Notes: generated by a model not told the origin, from the sequence alone. A stretch of 5,224 bases of DNA from a bacterium HR23 (GCA_002923335.1 BEHZ01000119.1:1-5224); one strand, 5' to 3'. Counted from the stretch's first letter, positions 1-5,224 are shown. A program made the numbers and translations.

Positions 1-1
1 C

Positions 2-232
2 CGGACCGAGTTCGTCCTGTTGCAGGTGCTGGCCACCAATGCCGGGAAGGTGCTCACCCATAAAGAACTGCTCCAGCAGGTGTGGGGGCCGGAGTATGGC
101 GAAGAGGCCGAATACCTGCGCACCTTCATCAAGCAACTGCGCCGAAAACTGGAGCCCGACCCCTCTCGCCCCCGCTACATCCTTACCCAGCCGGGGGTAG
201 GCTACCGCTTCCGTCCTCCTGCAGAGATATAG
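2..232 (+). CDS. Response regulator, OmpR/PhoB class (KdpE-like), C-terminal DNA-binding domain only (5' partial)
   Basis: The frame is open from the left edge to a TAG stop, giving 76 visible residues; the receiver domain and start lie outside the window. The visible part is a complete winged-helix output domain: a TEFVLLQVLATNAGKVLTH segment (the TxxEFxLLxxLxxNxGxVLT signature), then ELLQQVWGPEY, a recognition-helix region around YLRTFIKQLRRKLEPD, and the C-terminal wing RYILTQPGVGYRF. The pattern, including VWGP, YLR and GVGYRF, closely resembles E. coli KdpE, but such domains are alike across PhoB, KdpE and OmpR, so the target and signal are not certain. By family knowledge it is a cytoplasmic transcription factor activated by phosphorylation from a sensor kinase, probably encoded upstream. 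TTG at 20 is an internal codon, not the start. The four direct repeats just downstream (240-289) are a plausible binding site for this protein, implying control of the next operon. Confidence 0.93.
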   Translation, partial: RTEFVLLQVLATNAGKVLTHKELLQQVWGPEYGEEAEYLRTFIKQLRRKLEPDPSRPRYILTQPGVGYRFRPPAEI

Positions 233-239
233 CCCTTTC

Positions 240-289
240 TCACGCTTTTTTCACGCCTACCCCGCCCCTCTTCACGCCTTCTTCACGGC
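240..289 (+). promoter_or_regulatory. Candidate response-regulator operator: four TCACGC direct repeats in two 11-bp-step pairs
   Basis: TCACGCT (240-246), TCACGCC (251-257), TCACGCC (272-278) and TCACGGC (283-289) lie in the same orientation. Start-to-start steps are 11, 21 and 11 bases, so there are two 7-bp repeats with 4-bp spacers (TTTT and TTCT), and the pairs start 32 bp apart, about three helical turns. OmpR/PhoB-class regulators bind head-to-tail to 11-bp direct repeats; the Mycobacterium PhoP site (TCACAGC, N4, TCACAGC) and the Streptomyces Pho box (GTTCACC) are notably similar. That the regulator ending at 232 binds here is inference. Confidence 0.55.
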
Positions 290-296
290 GCATGCC

Positions 297-302
297 TACA
301 CT
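297..302 (+). promoter_or_regulatory. Possible -10 element of the receiver-UspA-purS operon
   Basis: TACACT matches TATAAT at four of six positions and starts 8 bases after the last TCACG repeat. No good -35 lies at the normal distance: TTCACG at 271-276 would need a 20-base spacer. A missing -35 replaced by direct repeats is the usual form of PhoB-type activated promoters. The transcript would begin near 309, about 30 bases before the ATG at 339. Confidence 0.35.
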
Positions 303-338
303 AAAGCGTGGCAACGGCTAGGGCAAGGAGGGCAGGGC

Positions 339-749
339 ATGCACGGTCCCGTTACCCTTCTTCTCGTGGAGGACGACCCCACGCTCCAGCGGGTCCTGAC
401 CCTGGCGCTGGGGGCACGGGGGTATCGGGTGCTCACGGCAGGGTGTGTGCGGGAGGGGGTGGCCCTCGCCTCGGGGCCGATGCGTGTGGATGCTATGATA
501 GTGGACTGGCGTCTGCCGGATGGGTTGGGGTGGGAATTGATGGAGCACCTGCGCCGAATTGGGCGCACGCCCCCTCCCACCGTCCTCATCAGCGCCTCTA
601 CCCTCTCCCGTCGAGAGGTGCAGGCGCATGGCTTAACAGCCTACTTGCCCAAGCCCTTTACCGTTGACCATTTGGTGGAGGTGGTCTCCCTGGCCCTCAA
701 GAGGCGAGGAGAAACCCTTCCCCCGACCAACAAGGAGGTGCTACTATGA
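339..749 (+). CDS. Single-domain response regulator (receiver domain protein)
   Basis: A 136-residue protein that is essentially one CheY-like receiver domain (residues about 5-125) with a short polar tail and no output domain. The functional residues are visible: acidic pocket E11/D12/D13 (LLLVEDDP), phospho-acceptor D56 in the IVDWRLPDG segment, the switch Ser at S85 (VLISAS) and the invariant K105 in YLPKPF. It should therefore be competent for phosphorylation by a histidine kinase. Lacking a DNA-binding domain, it presumably acts through protein contact or as a phosphate shuttle; the partner is unknown. The ATG at 339 is preceded by AAGGAGG (325-331) with a 7-base spacer. Its TGA stop overlaps the next gene's ATG (ATGA, 746-749), so the two are translationally coupled. 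It follows the KdpE-like regulator and the repeat-bearing promoter, suggesting a shared phosphorelay, which is inference. Confidence 0.92.
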   Translation: MHGPVTLLLVEDDPTLQRVLTLALGARGYRVLTAGCVREGVALASGPMRVDAMIVDWRLPDGLGWELMEHLRRIGRTPPPTVLISASTLSRREVQAHGLTAYLPKPFTVDHLVEVVSLALKRRGETLPPTNKEVLL

Positions 750-940
750 TCTGGTTCCGAGCGTGCCCACGGTGCAAAGGCGACCTGCGGGAGGTAGCGG
801 ACCATTGGGGCAGGACGGTGCTCTGCCTGCAGTGCGGGTATGAACTGACCCCCGCCCAGGAGGCCCGCCTGCGCCTGGCCACTGCCTCTAAAGGGCAGAC
901 ACCAGCCCCCCAGAGGGACCTGGTGGGCTCCACGCGCTAG
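746..940 (+). CDS. Small zinc-ribbon protein of unknown function
   Basis: A 64-residue protein whose N-terminal half contains two CxxC knuckles, C7-PR-C10 and C27-LQ-C30 followed by GYE, separated by 16 residues. This is the layout of a zinc ribbon binding one Zn(II) through four cysteines. The rest (about 38-64, rich in Ala, Gln, Pro, Arg) looks flexible and has no recognisable motif. The WF-x-ACPRC opening and CLQCGYE recall short uncharacterised proteins in Chloroflexota genomes; that is memory, not a search result. The start is firm: ATG 746 overlaps the receiver gene's stop, with AAGGAGG at 732-738 and a 7-base spacer. Overlap with the receiver gene makes a functional link likely, for example an adaptor, but the sequence does not say what it binds. 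Confidence 0.85.
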   Translation: MIWFRACPRCKGDLREVADHWGRTVLCLQCGYELTPAQEARLRLATASKGQTPAPQRDLVGSTR

Positions 941-962
941 GTAATACAGCAGGAGGCACACC

Positions 963-1859
963 GTGAAGACAGTCGTGGTGGCTTTGGATGGCTCCCCCAC
1001 GGCCGAGCAGGTGCTCCCCTATGTGCGGTTGTTGGGGGAGCGCCTGCCGGCACGCCTGCACCTCTTCACGGCGGTGCCTCCCCTCACACGGGAGGTCCAG
1101 CAGGCGTATGTCCAACTGCGTCTCCCCCTGGATGTGGCGGTGCACCTGGCCCGTGCTGAGGAGTATCTCGCCCTGACTGCCCGCCCCCTGCGGGAGGCGG
1201 GCCTGGAGGTGCTGGTCAAGGCACAGGAAGGGGAGCCGGTGGGTCAGATCCTGTCTTACGCTCAGGGGTTGGGGGCCGACCTTATCGCCCTCACCACCCA
1301 CGGGCGCACCGGCTTCTCGCGCCTGGTGATGGGCAGTGTGGCCGACCGCCTCCTGCGCACCTCCGCCATCCCCCTCTTTCTGGTGAAGGCTCGCCCTACT
1401 CCTTCCCCCACACCTCCTAGGGTGCAGAGCGTTCTTGTGCCCCTGGACGGCTCCCCCCTGGCGGAAGGGGTTCTCCCCCTGGCCCGGGACCTGGCCAGGG
1501 CTTTGCAGGTGGAGTTGATCCTGGCACGGGTGGTGAGCATCCCCGTGGTGGTGAGCATGTGGCCCGAGGCCTCCACCTACCTGGCGGAGACCCTAGAGGG
1601 CCTTCGGCAGGAGGCGATGCTCTACCTCTCCTCATTGCGGGCCGACCTAGAGGCCAAAGGGCATGCGGTGCGTATTGAGGTTCGGGAAGGTCAGCCGGCC
1701 CAGGAACTGGTAGCCCTGGCTCGCCGCACCCGTGCCCTGGTGGTCATGGCGACCCACGGCTATGGGGGCGTCCGCCGATTCCTTCTGGGCAGTGTGGCCC
1801 AGAGGGTGCTGTTCACCCTGGGCGGGCCGGTGGTGGTGGTGCGCCCCCAGGAGGCATAG
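963..1859 (+). CDS. Tandem-domain universal stress protein (UspA family)
   Basis: A 298-residue protein made of two Usp domains (about 1-144 and 154-297) joined by a Pro/Ser/Thr linker (PTPSPTPPR). Each starts with a beta strand ending in the conserved Asp: VVVALDGSP (D9) and VLVPLDGSP (D162), both followed by an AExVLP helix. Each has the ATP-type phosphate loop HG-x9-GS: H113-G114 to G124-S125, and H265-G266 to G276-S277, followed by SVA. The first Gly of the textbook G-x2-G-x9-G(S/T) motif is Thr/Ala in both, common in this family, so nucleotide binding is likely in both halves. A tandem protein forms an intramolecular version of the usual Usp dimer. It is cytoplasmic, with no signal peptide or membrane segment. 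Start is GTG 963, with AGGAGG at 951-956 and a 6-base spacer; the gene follows the zinc-ribbon gene by 22 bases, indicating one operon. The specific stress is not readable from the sequence. Confidence 0.94.
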   Translation: MKTVVVALDGSPTAEQVLPYVRLLGERLPARLHLFTAVPPLTREVQQAYVQLRLPLDVAVHLARAEEYLALTARPLREAGLEVLVKAQEGEPVGQILSYAQGLGADLIALTTHGRTGFSRLVMGSVADRLLRTSAIPLFLVKARPTPSPTPPRVQSVLVPLDGSPLAEGVLPLARDLARALQVELILARVVSIPVVVSMWPEASTYLAETLEGLRQEAMLYLSSLRADLEAKGHAVRIEVREGQPAQELVALARRTRALVVMATHGYGGVRRFLLGSVAQRVLFTLGGPVVVVRPQEA

Positions 1860-1863
1860 GGCG

Positions 1864-2151
1864 GTGGAGTTTTTGGTGCAGGTGCTGGTGAGCCTCAAGC
1901 CCGCCGTCAACGACCCCCAGGGGCTTACGGTGCAGAGCGCCCTGCATGCCCTGGGTTTTCAGGGGGTCAAACGGGTGCGTGTGGGGAAATACCTGGAGGT
2001 ATATGTGGAGGCGGAGAGCCGGGAATCCGCTCAGCGTCAGGCGGAGGAGATGTGTCGGAAACTGCTGGCCAACCCCGTTATTGAGCAGTTCCAGTTCACC
2101 GTGCGGGAGGTCAGCCCCGGCGGGGTGGCCCAGCCGTCGCCCCGCACCTAA
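1864..2151 (+). CDS. purS: Phosphoribosylformylglycinamidine synthase subunit PurS
   Basis: A 95-residue protein matching PurS: an N-terminal strand with VSLKPAVNDPQG, then ALHALGF, VKRVRVGKYLEV, an acidic EAESRESAQRQAEEMC helix, and the hallmark KLLANPVIEQFQF. With PurL and PurQ it forms the FGAM synthase complex, which converts FGAR, glutamine and ATP to FGAM in de novo purine synthesis; PurS bridges PurL and PurQ and helps ammonia transfer. It is needed only with small-type PurL, so the genome should encode purL and purQ elsewhere. GTG 1864 is chosen as start: AGGAGG at 1849-1854 lies 9 bases upstream inside the end of the usp gene, and homology begins at the next residues; TTG 1873 is a weaker alternative. 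A tail of about 12 residues (SPGGVAQPSPRT) exceeds the usual 80-85 residues. It starts 4 bases after the usp stop, hence probably co-transcribed. purS normally sits beside purQ, purL or purC; here none follows. Confidence 0.92.
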   Translation: MEFLVQVLVSLKPAVNDPQGLTVQSALHALGFQGVKRVRVGKYLEVYVEAESRESAQRQAEEMCRKLLANPVIEQFQFTVREVSPGGVAQPSPRT

Positions 2152-2182
2152 CCCTCGCCCTGTGGACGGTTCCCGGTGAGGG
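2152..2182. terminator. Weak candidate hairpin between convergent genes
   Basis: CCCTCGCC (2152-2159) can pair with GGTGAGGG (2175-2182) in 8 pairs including one G-U, with a 15-base loop, directly after the purS stop. No T-run follows on either strand, so it is not a classical intrinsic terminator. The remaining 29 bases to the convergent stop at 2212 show nothing else recognisable. Confidence 0.25.
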
Positions 2183-2211
2183 GGGAAGCCTTTGCCGGAG
2201 CCTGCTCGTTC

Positions 2212-2835
2212 CTAGCCCAGTTCCGGCCAGAAGCGCTCCTCCTGCCAGGGGTCGCCCCGCATGTGGTAGCCCCGCAGTTCCCAGAAGCCCGGCTCTTCCT
2301 GGTCCAAGAACTCCATACCGCTGACCCACTTAGCGCTCTTCCAGGCGTAGAGGTGGGGCACCACCAGGCGGAGAGGTCCCCCGTGCTCAGGAGGGAGTGG
2401 CTTGCCGTCGTGGTGGTCGGCGAAGATAGTGGTTTCCGCCAGCAAGTCTTCCAGGAGGAGATTGGTAGTATACCCTCCGTAGCAGTGCACCATCACGAAG
2501 CGTGCCTCCGGCTTGGGGCGGGCCAACTCCACCAGGGTGCGGGCCAGCACCCCCTCCCAGGTATTGTCCAGACGGCTCCACTGGGTAACGCAGTGGAAGT
2601 CGGCGGTAACTACCGCTCTGGGCAGGGCCTGAAACTCCTCCCACGTGAGTTCCTGCTCCCGCTCCACCAGCCCGAAGAGGCGGAAGCGCCAGCGGGACAG
2701 GTCAATGCGAGGCGTGGGGCCATAGGTGAGAACGGGGAACTTGGTGGTAACGAACTGCCCCGGCGGGACCTTCAGATGAGGGGGCAGTTCCTGGCGGATG
2801 ATCTTTGTGGGGCGTGGCGCCCTGGGCGTGCTCAT
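2212..2835 (-). CDS. Sulfite-oxidase-like molybdopterin oxidoreductase (YuiH/MsrP catalytic-domain family)
   Basis: A 207-residue protein that is almost wholly one oxidoreductase molybdopterin-binding domain. The core shows WRFRLFGLV, LTWEEFQALP, then the Mo-ligand cysteine C82 in DFHCVTQWSRLDNTW, followed by VMVHCYGGYTTNL, DGKPLPPEHGGPLRLVVPH and YAWKSAKWVSGMEFL. These are hallmarks of the SUOX/YedY superfamily (Moco bound as a single pyranopterin, thiolate from the conserved Cys). Length matches the short family of B. subtilis YuiH (about 200 residues). There is no Tat signal (twin-Arg plus hydrophobic stretch), no heme domain and no dimerisation domain, so it is probably cytoplasmic, with unknown substrate and electron partner; no MsrQ-like membrane partner adjoins it. 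Start is ATG 2835: GGAGG at 2841-2845 lies 5 bases upstream, and a good promoter lies further up. The same frame stays open to 2979, but that extension is Arg/Pro-rich and spans the promoter. It converges with purS and diverges from ligA. Confidence 0.9.
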   Translation of the reverse strand: MSTPRAPRPTKIIRQELPPHLKVPPGQFVTTKFPVLTYGPTPRIDLSRWRFRLFGLVEREQELTWEEFQALPRAVVTADFHCVTQWSRLDNTWEGVLARTLVELARPKPEARFVMVHCYGGYTTNLLLEDLLAETTIFADHHDGKPLPPEHGGPLRLVVPHLYAWKSAKWVSGMEFLDQEEPGFWELRGYHMRGDPWQEERFWPELG

Positions 2836-2861
2836 ACTCCCCTCCCCCGTGGGCTGTTGGT

Positions 2862-2891
2862 ATCTTACGGCGAAAGGCCCTCCCCTGTCAA
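2862..2891 (-). promoter_or_regulatory. Sigma70-like promoter for the sulfite-oxidase-like gene
   Basis: On the minus strand a perfect -35 TTGACA (2891-2886) is followed by an 18-base spacer and TAAGAT (2867-2862; four of six match TATAAT). Transcription would start near 2855, giving a leader of about 20 bases that holds the ribosome binding site at 2841-2845. No operator is evident in the core promoter. Confidence 0.65.
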
Positions 2892-2946
2892 ACCCTGGGG
2901 AGGCGCTCTCCACACCGGGGGAGGGGGGCGTGTCTCGGCGTGGGAG

Positions 2947-2963
2947 GGCGCCGGCCGTGCGCC
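2947..2963. repeat. Inverted repeat abutting the ligA -35
   Basis: GGCGC (2947-2951) and GCGCC (2959-2963) flank a 7-base centre, CGGCCGT, which itself contains the palindrome CGGCCG. The right arm ends one base before the ligA -35 element. It could be a small operator, but short GC palindromes are frequent by chance in DNA this rich in G and C. Confidence 0.25.
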
Positions 2964-2992
2964 TTGCCCTGGGGTGCATAGGGGGCTATACT
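2964..2992 (+). promoter_or_regulatory. Sigma70-like promoter for ligA
   Basis: TTGCCC (2964-2969, four of six match TTGACA) is followed by an ideal 17-base spacer and TATACT (2987-2992, five of six match TATAAT). The transcript would begin near 2999, leaving about 25 bases before the ATG at 3024. It points away from the minus-strand promoter, whose -35 lies some 70 bases to the left. Confidence 0.65.
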
Positions 2993-3023
2993 CAGCCACG
3001 AAGGTGCTCCCGGAGGCGTGCCT

Positions 3024-5045
3024 ATGCCTGTAGACCCCAAAATCCTGGAGCGGGTGGAATGGCTCCGCAAGGAGATTCATTACCATAACTACCGCTACTA
3101 TGTGCTGGACTCCCCGGTCATCAGCGACGCCGAGTATGACGCCCTGATGCGGGAACTGCGGGACCTGGAAGCCCGCTACCCCGAACTCATTACCCCCGAC
3201 TCTCCTACCCAGCGGGTGGGCGCACCGCCGGCTGAAGGCTTCGCCGAGGTGGAGCACCGCCAGCCCATGCTCTCCCTGGCCAACGCCTTCAACGAGGAGG
3301 AGTTTCTCGCCTGGTATCAGCGGGTGCGCCGCCTCCTGGAGGGCGAGACCTTCGCCATGACCTGCGAGTTGAAGGTGGACGGTTTGGCCGTCTCCCTGAC
3401 CTACGAAAACGGCGTCCTCACCAGGGGGGCTACACGCGGGGACGGCTACCGGGGCGAGGATGTTACCAACAACCTCAAGACGGTGAAGAGCATCCCCCTG
3501 CGCCTGTTGAAGCCAGCCGCCGCCTTTATGGAGGTGCGGGGCGAGGTGTATATGTCCAAAGACGCCTTTGACCGCCTCAACCAGGAGCGGGCGCGGGAGG
3601 GCCAGCCCCTCTTCGCCAACCCCCGTAACGCCGCCGCCGGCTCGGTGCGCCAACTGGACTCCTCCATCACCGCACGCCGTCGCCTGGATATCTGGGTGTA
3701 TGGCATTGGAGCGATAGAAGGTGGAGAGCATCCCCCGACCCAGTGGGAGACCCTCCAGTGGCTCAGAGAACTAGGCTTCCGCACCAACCCCAACACCCGC
3801 CGGGTCGCCACACCCCAGGAGGCCATTGACTACTACCGGGAGTGGCGGGAGAAGCACCATGACCTCCCCTACGAGACCGATGGCGTGGTGGTGAAGGTGG
3901 ACCCCTTTGCTTTGTGGAGCCGGCTGGGGGTGGTGGGCAGGGAACCCCGCTGGGCTGTTGCCTACAAGTGGCCCGCCACCCAGGCGACGACCCGTCTCCT
4001 CTCCATCGGCATTAATGTGGGGCGCACGGGACGGCTCAATCCCTATGCCGTCCTGGAGCCGGTGCAGGTGGGGGGCGTTACTGTCTCCAAGGCCACCCTG
4101 CACAACGAGGACTACATCAAGAGTCGGGATATCCGCATTGGCGACTGGGTGATTGTGGAGCGGGCGGGGGAGGTGATTCCGCAGGTAGTCGCCCCTATCC
4201 CCGCGCGGCGCACGGGGCAGGAGCAGGAGTTCCGCATGCCCACCACCTGCCCCGTCTGCGGGGCCAGGGTGGTCCGCCCCGAAGGGGAGGCCTTCGCCTT
4301 CTGCACCAACGCCTCCTGCCCCGCCCAGTTCCTGGAGCGCCTCATCCACTTCGCCAAAGCCATGGAGATAGACGGCCTGGGGGAGCAGTGGTGTCGGGCC
4401 TTCGTGGAGGCGGGGCTGGTGAGGGATGTGGCCGACCTTTACCGTCTCACCAAGGAGGACCTGCTGAAACTGGAGCGCATGGGGGATAAACTGGCCGGCA
4501 ACATCTTGGGGAGCATCCAGAAGAGCAAGACCCGTCCCCTCTCCCATCTCCTCGTCGCCCTGGGGATTTACCATGTGGGCACCGTTACCGCCCAGCAGAT
4601 TGCCGCGAAGTTCCGCAGTATGGAACGCCTCCTATCGGCTTCGGTGGAGGACCTGCTCGCCATCCAGGGCATCGGCCCAGAGACGGCCGAAAGCGTTGTG
4701 GCCTTTTTCCAGGAGGCGCAGAACCAACGCCTTATCGCCAAACTGCGGGAGGCGGGGGTGCGTATGGAGGAGGGGGAGCCTGTCCCTACCCCCGCCGGCC
4801 TCCCGCTCGTCGGCAAGGTGTTCTGCTTCACCGGCACCCTGGCTTCCATGACCCGCTCCCAGGCGGAGGCCAGGGTGAAGGCCCTGGGAGGCATCCCCAC
4901 CGATACCGTTACCCGCAAAACCACCTATTTGGTGGTGGGCACCGACCCCGGGGAGACCAAGTTGACTCAGGCCCGCAAGTTCGGCACGGCCTTACTTACC
5001 GAAGAGGAGTTTTTGGCCCTCATCGGCGAAAAGAAAGGAGGGTGA
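3024..5045 (+). CDS. ligA: NAD+-dependent DNA ligase LigA
   Basis: A full-length 673-residue LigA (E. coli 671) that seals nicks in duplex DNA using NAD+ through a lysyl-AMP intermediate, in replication and repair. Domain Ia (about 1-70) carries the NMN-binding set Y25, Y26, D35, Y38, D39 (YRYYVLD, ISDAEYD). The nucleotidyltransferase domain (about 71-320) has catalytic K117 in CELKVDGLA, then TRGDGYRGEDVT, EVRGEVYM, DGVVVKVDP and AVAYKWPAT. The OB domain follows (NVGRTGRLNPYAVLEPV, VSKATLHNED). The zinc finger has C409, C412, C427 and C432. Helix-hairpin-helix repeats span about 433-580 (GIYHVG, IQGIGPETA) and a BRCT domain about 592-673 (VGKVFCFTGTL, TYLVVGTDPGETKLTQA). ATG 3024 is preferred: GGAGG at 3012-3016 lies 7 bases upstream, whereas the in-frame GTG 3018 is only 1 base from it. 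All key residues are intact. It has its own promoter and is followed after one base by another ORF. Confidence 0.98.
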   Translation: MPVDPKILERVEWLRKEIHYHNYRYYVLDSPVISDAEYDALMRELRDLEARYPELITPDSPTQRVGAPPAEGFAEVEHRQPMLSLANAFNEEEFLAWYQRVRRLLEGETFAMTCELKVDGLAVSLTYENGVLTRGATRGDGYRGEDVTNNLKTVKSIPLRLLKPAAAFMEVRGEVYMSKDAFDRLNQERAREGQPLFANPRNAAAGSVRQLDSSITARRRLDIWVYGIGAIEGGEHPPTQWETLQWLRELGFRTNPNTRRVATPQEAIDYYREWREKHHDLPYETDGVVVKVDPFALWSRLGVVGREPRWAVAYKWPATQATTRLLSIGINVGRTGRLNPYAVLEPVQVGGVTVSKATLHNEDYIKSRDIRIGDWVIVERAGEVIPQVVAPIPARRTGQEQEFRMPTTCPVCGARVVRPEGEAFAFCTNASCPAQFLERLIHFAKAMEIDGLGEQWCRAFVEAGLVRDVADLYRLTKEDLLKLERMGDKLAGNILGSIQKSKTRPLSHLLVALGIYHVGTVTAQQIAAKFRSMERLLSASVEDLLAIQGIGPETAESVVAFFQEAQNQRLIAKLREAGVRMEEGEPVPTPAGLPLVGKVFCFTGTLASMTRSQAEARVKALGGIPTDTVTRKTTYLVVGTDPGETKLTQARKFGTALLTEEEFLALIGEKKGG

Positions 5046-5046
5046 G

Positions 5047-5224
5047 GTGGCGTTGGCGGTAATCGGGCAGGCCCTCGCGCAGGGCTCCATGGCATGGGAG
5101 GGGGGCCTCGAAGCCGGCGCCCCTCTTCAACGCCAGGTGAGCACGGTGCGGCGGGCGTGGTCCCGCTACCTGGGTGGTGTGGCATCTCTGTGCTTTCAGC
5201 CCGGCTACTGCTCCCTCTATCGTG
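5047..5224 (+). CDS. Unrecognised protein, N-terminus only (3' partial)
   Basis: An open frame starting with GTG one base after the ligA stop and running off the window (59 complete codons). Support for it being real: AAGGAGG at 5035-5041, inside the end of ligA, lies 5 bases before the GTG; third codon positions are mostly G or C, as in neighbouring genes; and there is no stop. An in-frame ATG at 5089 is an alternative with a weaker ribosome site. The visible protein begins MALAVIGQALAQG, has a Gly/Ala/Glu stretch, then a basic/aromatic part (VRRAWSRYLGG) and a tail with two cysteines (CFQPGYC). The N-terminus is mildly hydrophobic but too short and Gln-broken for a clear signal peptide. I recognise no family. 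Its position implies translational coupling to ligA, which does not itself prove a role in DNA repair. The ligA frame also happens to be open here after its stop, but lacks a good start. Confidence 0.6.
   Translation, partial: MALAVIGQALAQGSMAWEGGLEAGAPLQRQVSTVRRAWSRYLGGVASLCFQPGYCSLYR

Noticed and set aside
240..289. TCACGC repeats as a CRISPR or satellite array
   Set aside because: The units are only 7 bp, with no unique spacers of 25-45 bp; the helical phasing and position before a gene suit an operator instead.
308..667. A + strand open frame overlapping the receiver gene in another frame
   Set aside because: Its product is Gly/Ala/Arg-rich low-complexity sequence, and the overlapping receiver frame has all conserved phosphorylation residues and a good ribosome site.
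1732..1863. An upstream ATG in the purS frame that would add 44 residues
   Set aside because: The extension lies inside the usp gene and is Trp/Arg-rich with no PurS homology. GTG 1864 has a well-placed AGGAGG and matches the family start.
2836..2979. N-terminal extension of the sulfite-oxidase-like protein to 2979, considered as a possible Tat signal
   Set aside because: It contains Arg pairs but no hydrophobic core, and it spans a strong promoter; ATG 2835 has its own ribosome site.
3018..3023. GTG start for ligA two codons upstream
   Set aside because: The GGAGG at 3012-3016 is only one base from it, too close for initiation; ATG 3024 has a 7-base spacer.
2176..3033. A 285-codon open frame on the + strand opposite the sulfite-oxidase-like gene
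   Set aside because: It is antisense to a clearly recognisable molybdopterin enzyme, crosses both divergent promoters and the ligA start, and its product has no recognisable fold. Long antisense frames are common in GC-rich DNA.
2865..3731. A 288-codon minus-strand open frame overlapping the ligA start
   Set aside because: It is a shadow of ligA, whose catalytic motifs are unmistakable in the + frame; no motif or ribosome site supports it.
3771..4574. A 267-codon minus-strand open frame inside ligA
   Set aside because: It is His/Gly/Pro-rich and lies fully opposite the ligA OB and zinc-finger region, so it is a compositional artefact.

Overview
This window is about 5.2 kb of GC-rich, gene-dense bacterial DNA. 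Genes are tightly packed with strong GGAGG-type ribosome binding sites and several GTG starts. I see no RNA gene, CRISPR array, insertion sequence or sign of recent transfer. The source is most likely an uncultured, possibly thermophilic member of the Chloroflexota. The reasons are a KdpE/PhoB-like regulator tail, a small CPRC/CLQC zinc-ribbon protein of a kind I associate with that phylum, tandem UspA, stand-alone PurS and a short sulfite-oxidase-like protein. This is a judgement by resemblance, not a proof.

Layout. Bases 2-232 are the C-terminal DNA-binding domain of an OmpR/PhoB-class response regulator cut by the window edge. A 106-base gap follows, holding four TCACGC-type direct repeats in two 11-bp-step pairs just upstream of a possible -10 element. 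This looks like a response-regulator operator and promoter. Next come four + strand genes that look like one operon: a single-domain receiver protein (339-749), a zinc-ribbon mini-protein overlapping it by 4 bases (746-940), a tandem universal stress protein (963-1859) and purS (1864-2151). A 60-base gap with a weak hairpin separates purS from a convergent minus-strand gene (2212-2835) for a cytoplasmic sulfite-oxidase-like molybdopterin oxidoreductase. A 188-base divergent region carries good sigma70-like promoters in both directions. It is followed by full-length ligA (3024-5045), and one base after its stop an unrecognised ORF begins (5047) and runs off the window.

How the genes fit together. 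The left half reads as a signalling and stress cassette (response regulator, receiver, zinc ribbon, UspA) that also carries purS, with no purQ, purL or purC beside it. The right half is a redox enzyme of unknown substrate back-to-back with an essential replication and repair ligase. The most interesting items are the phased TCACGC repeats, the receiver/zinc-ribbon/UspA/purS arrangement and the unknown ORF translationally close to ligA. I did not find convincing evidence of a wholly new biological system in this window.
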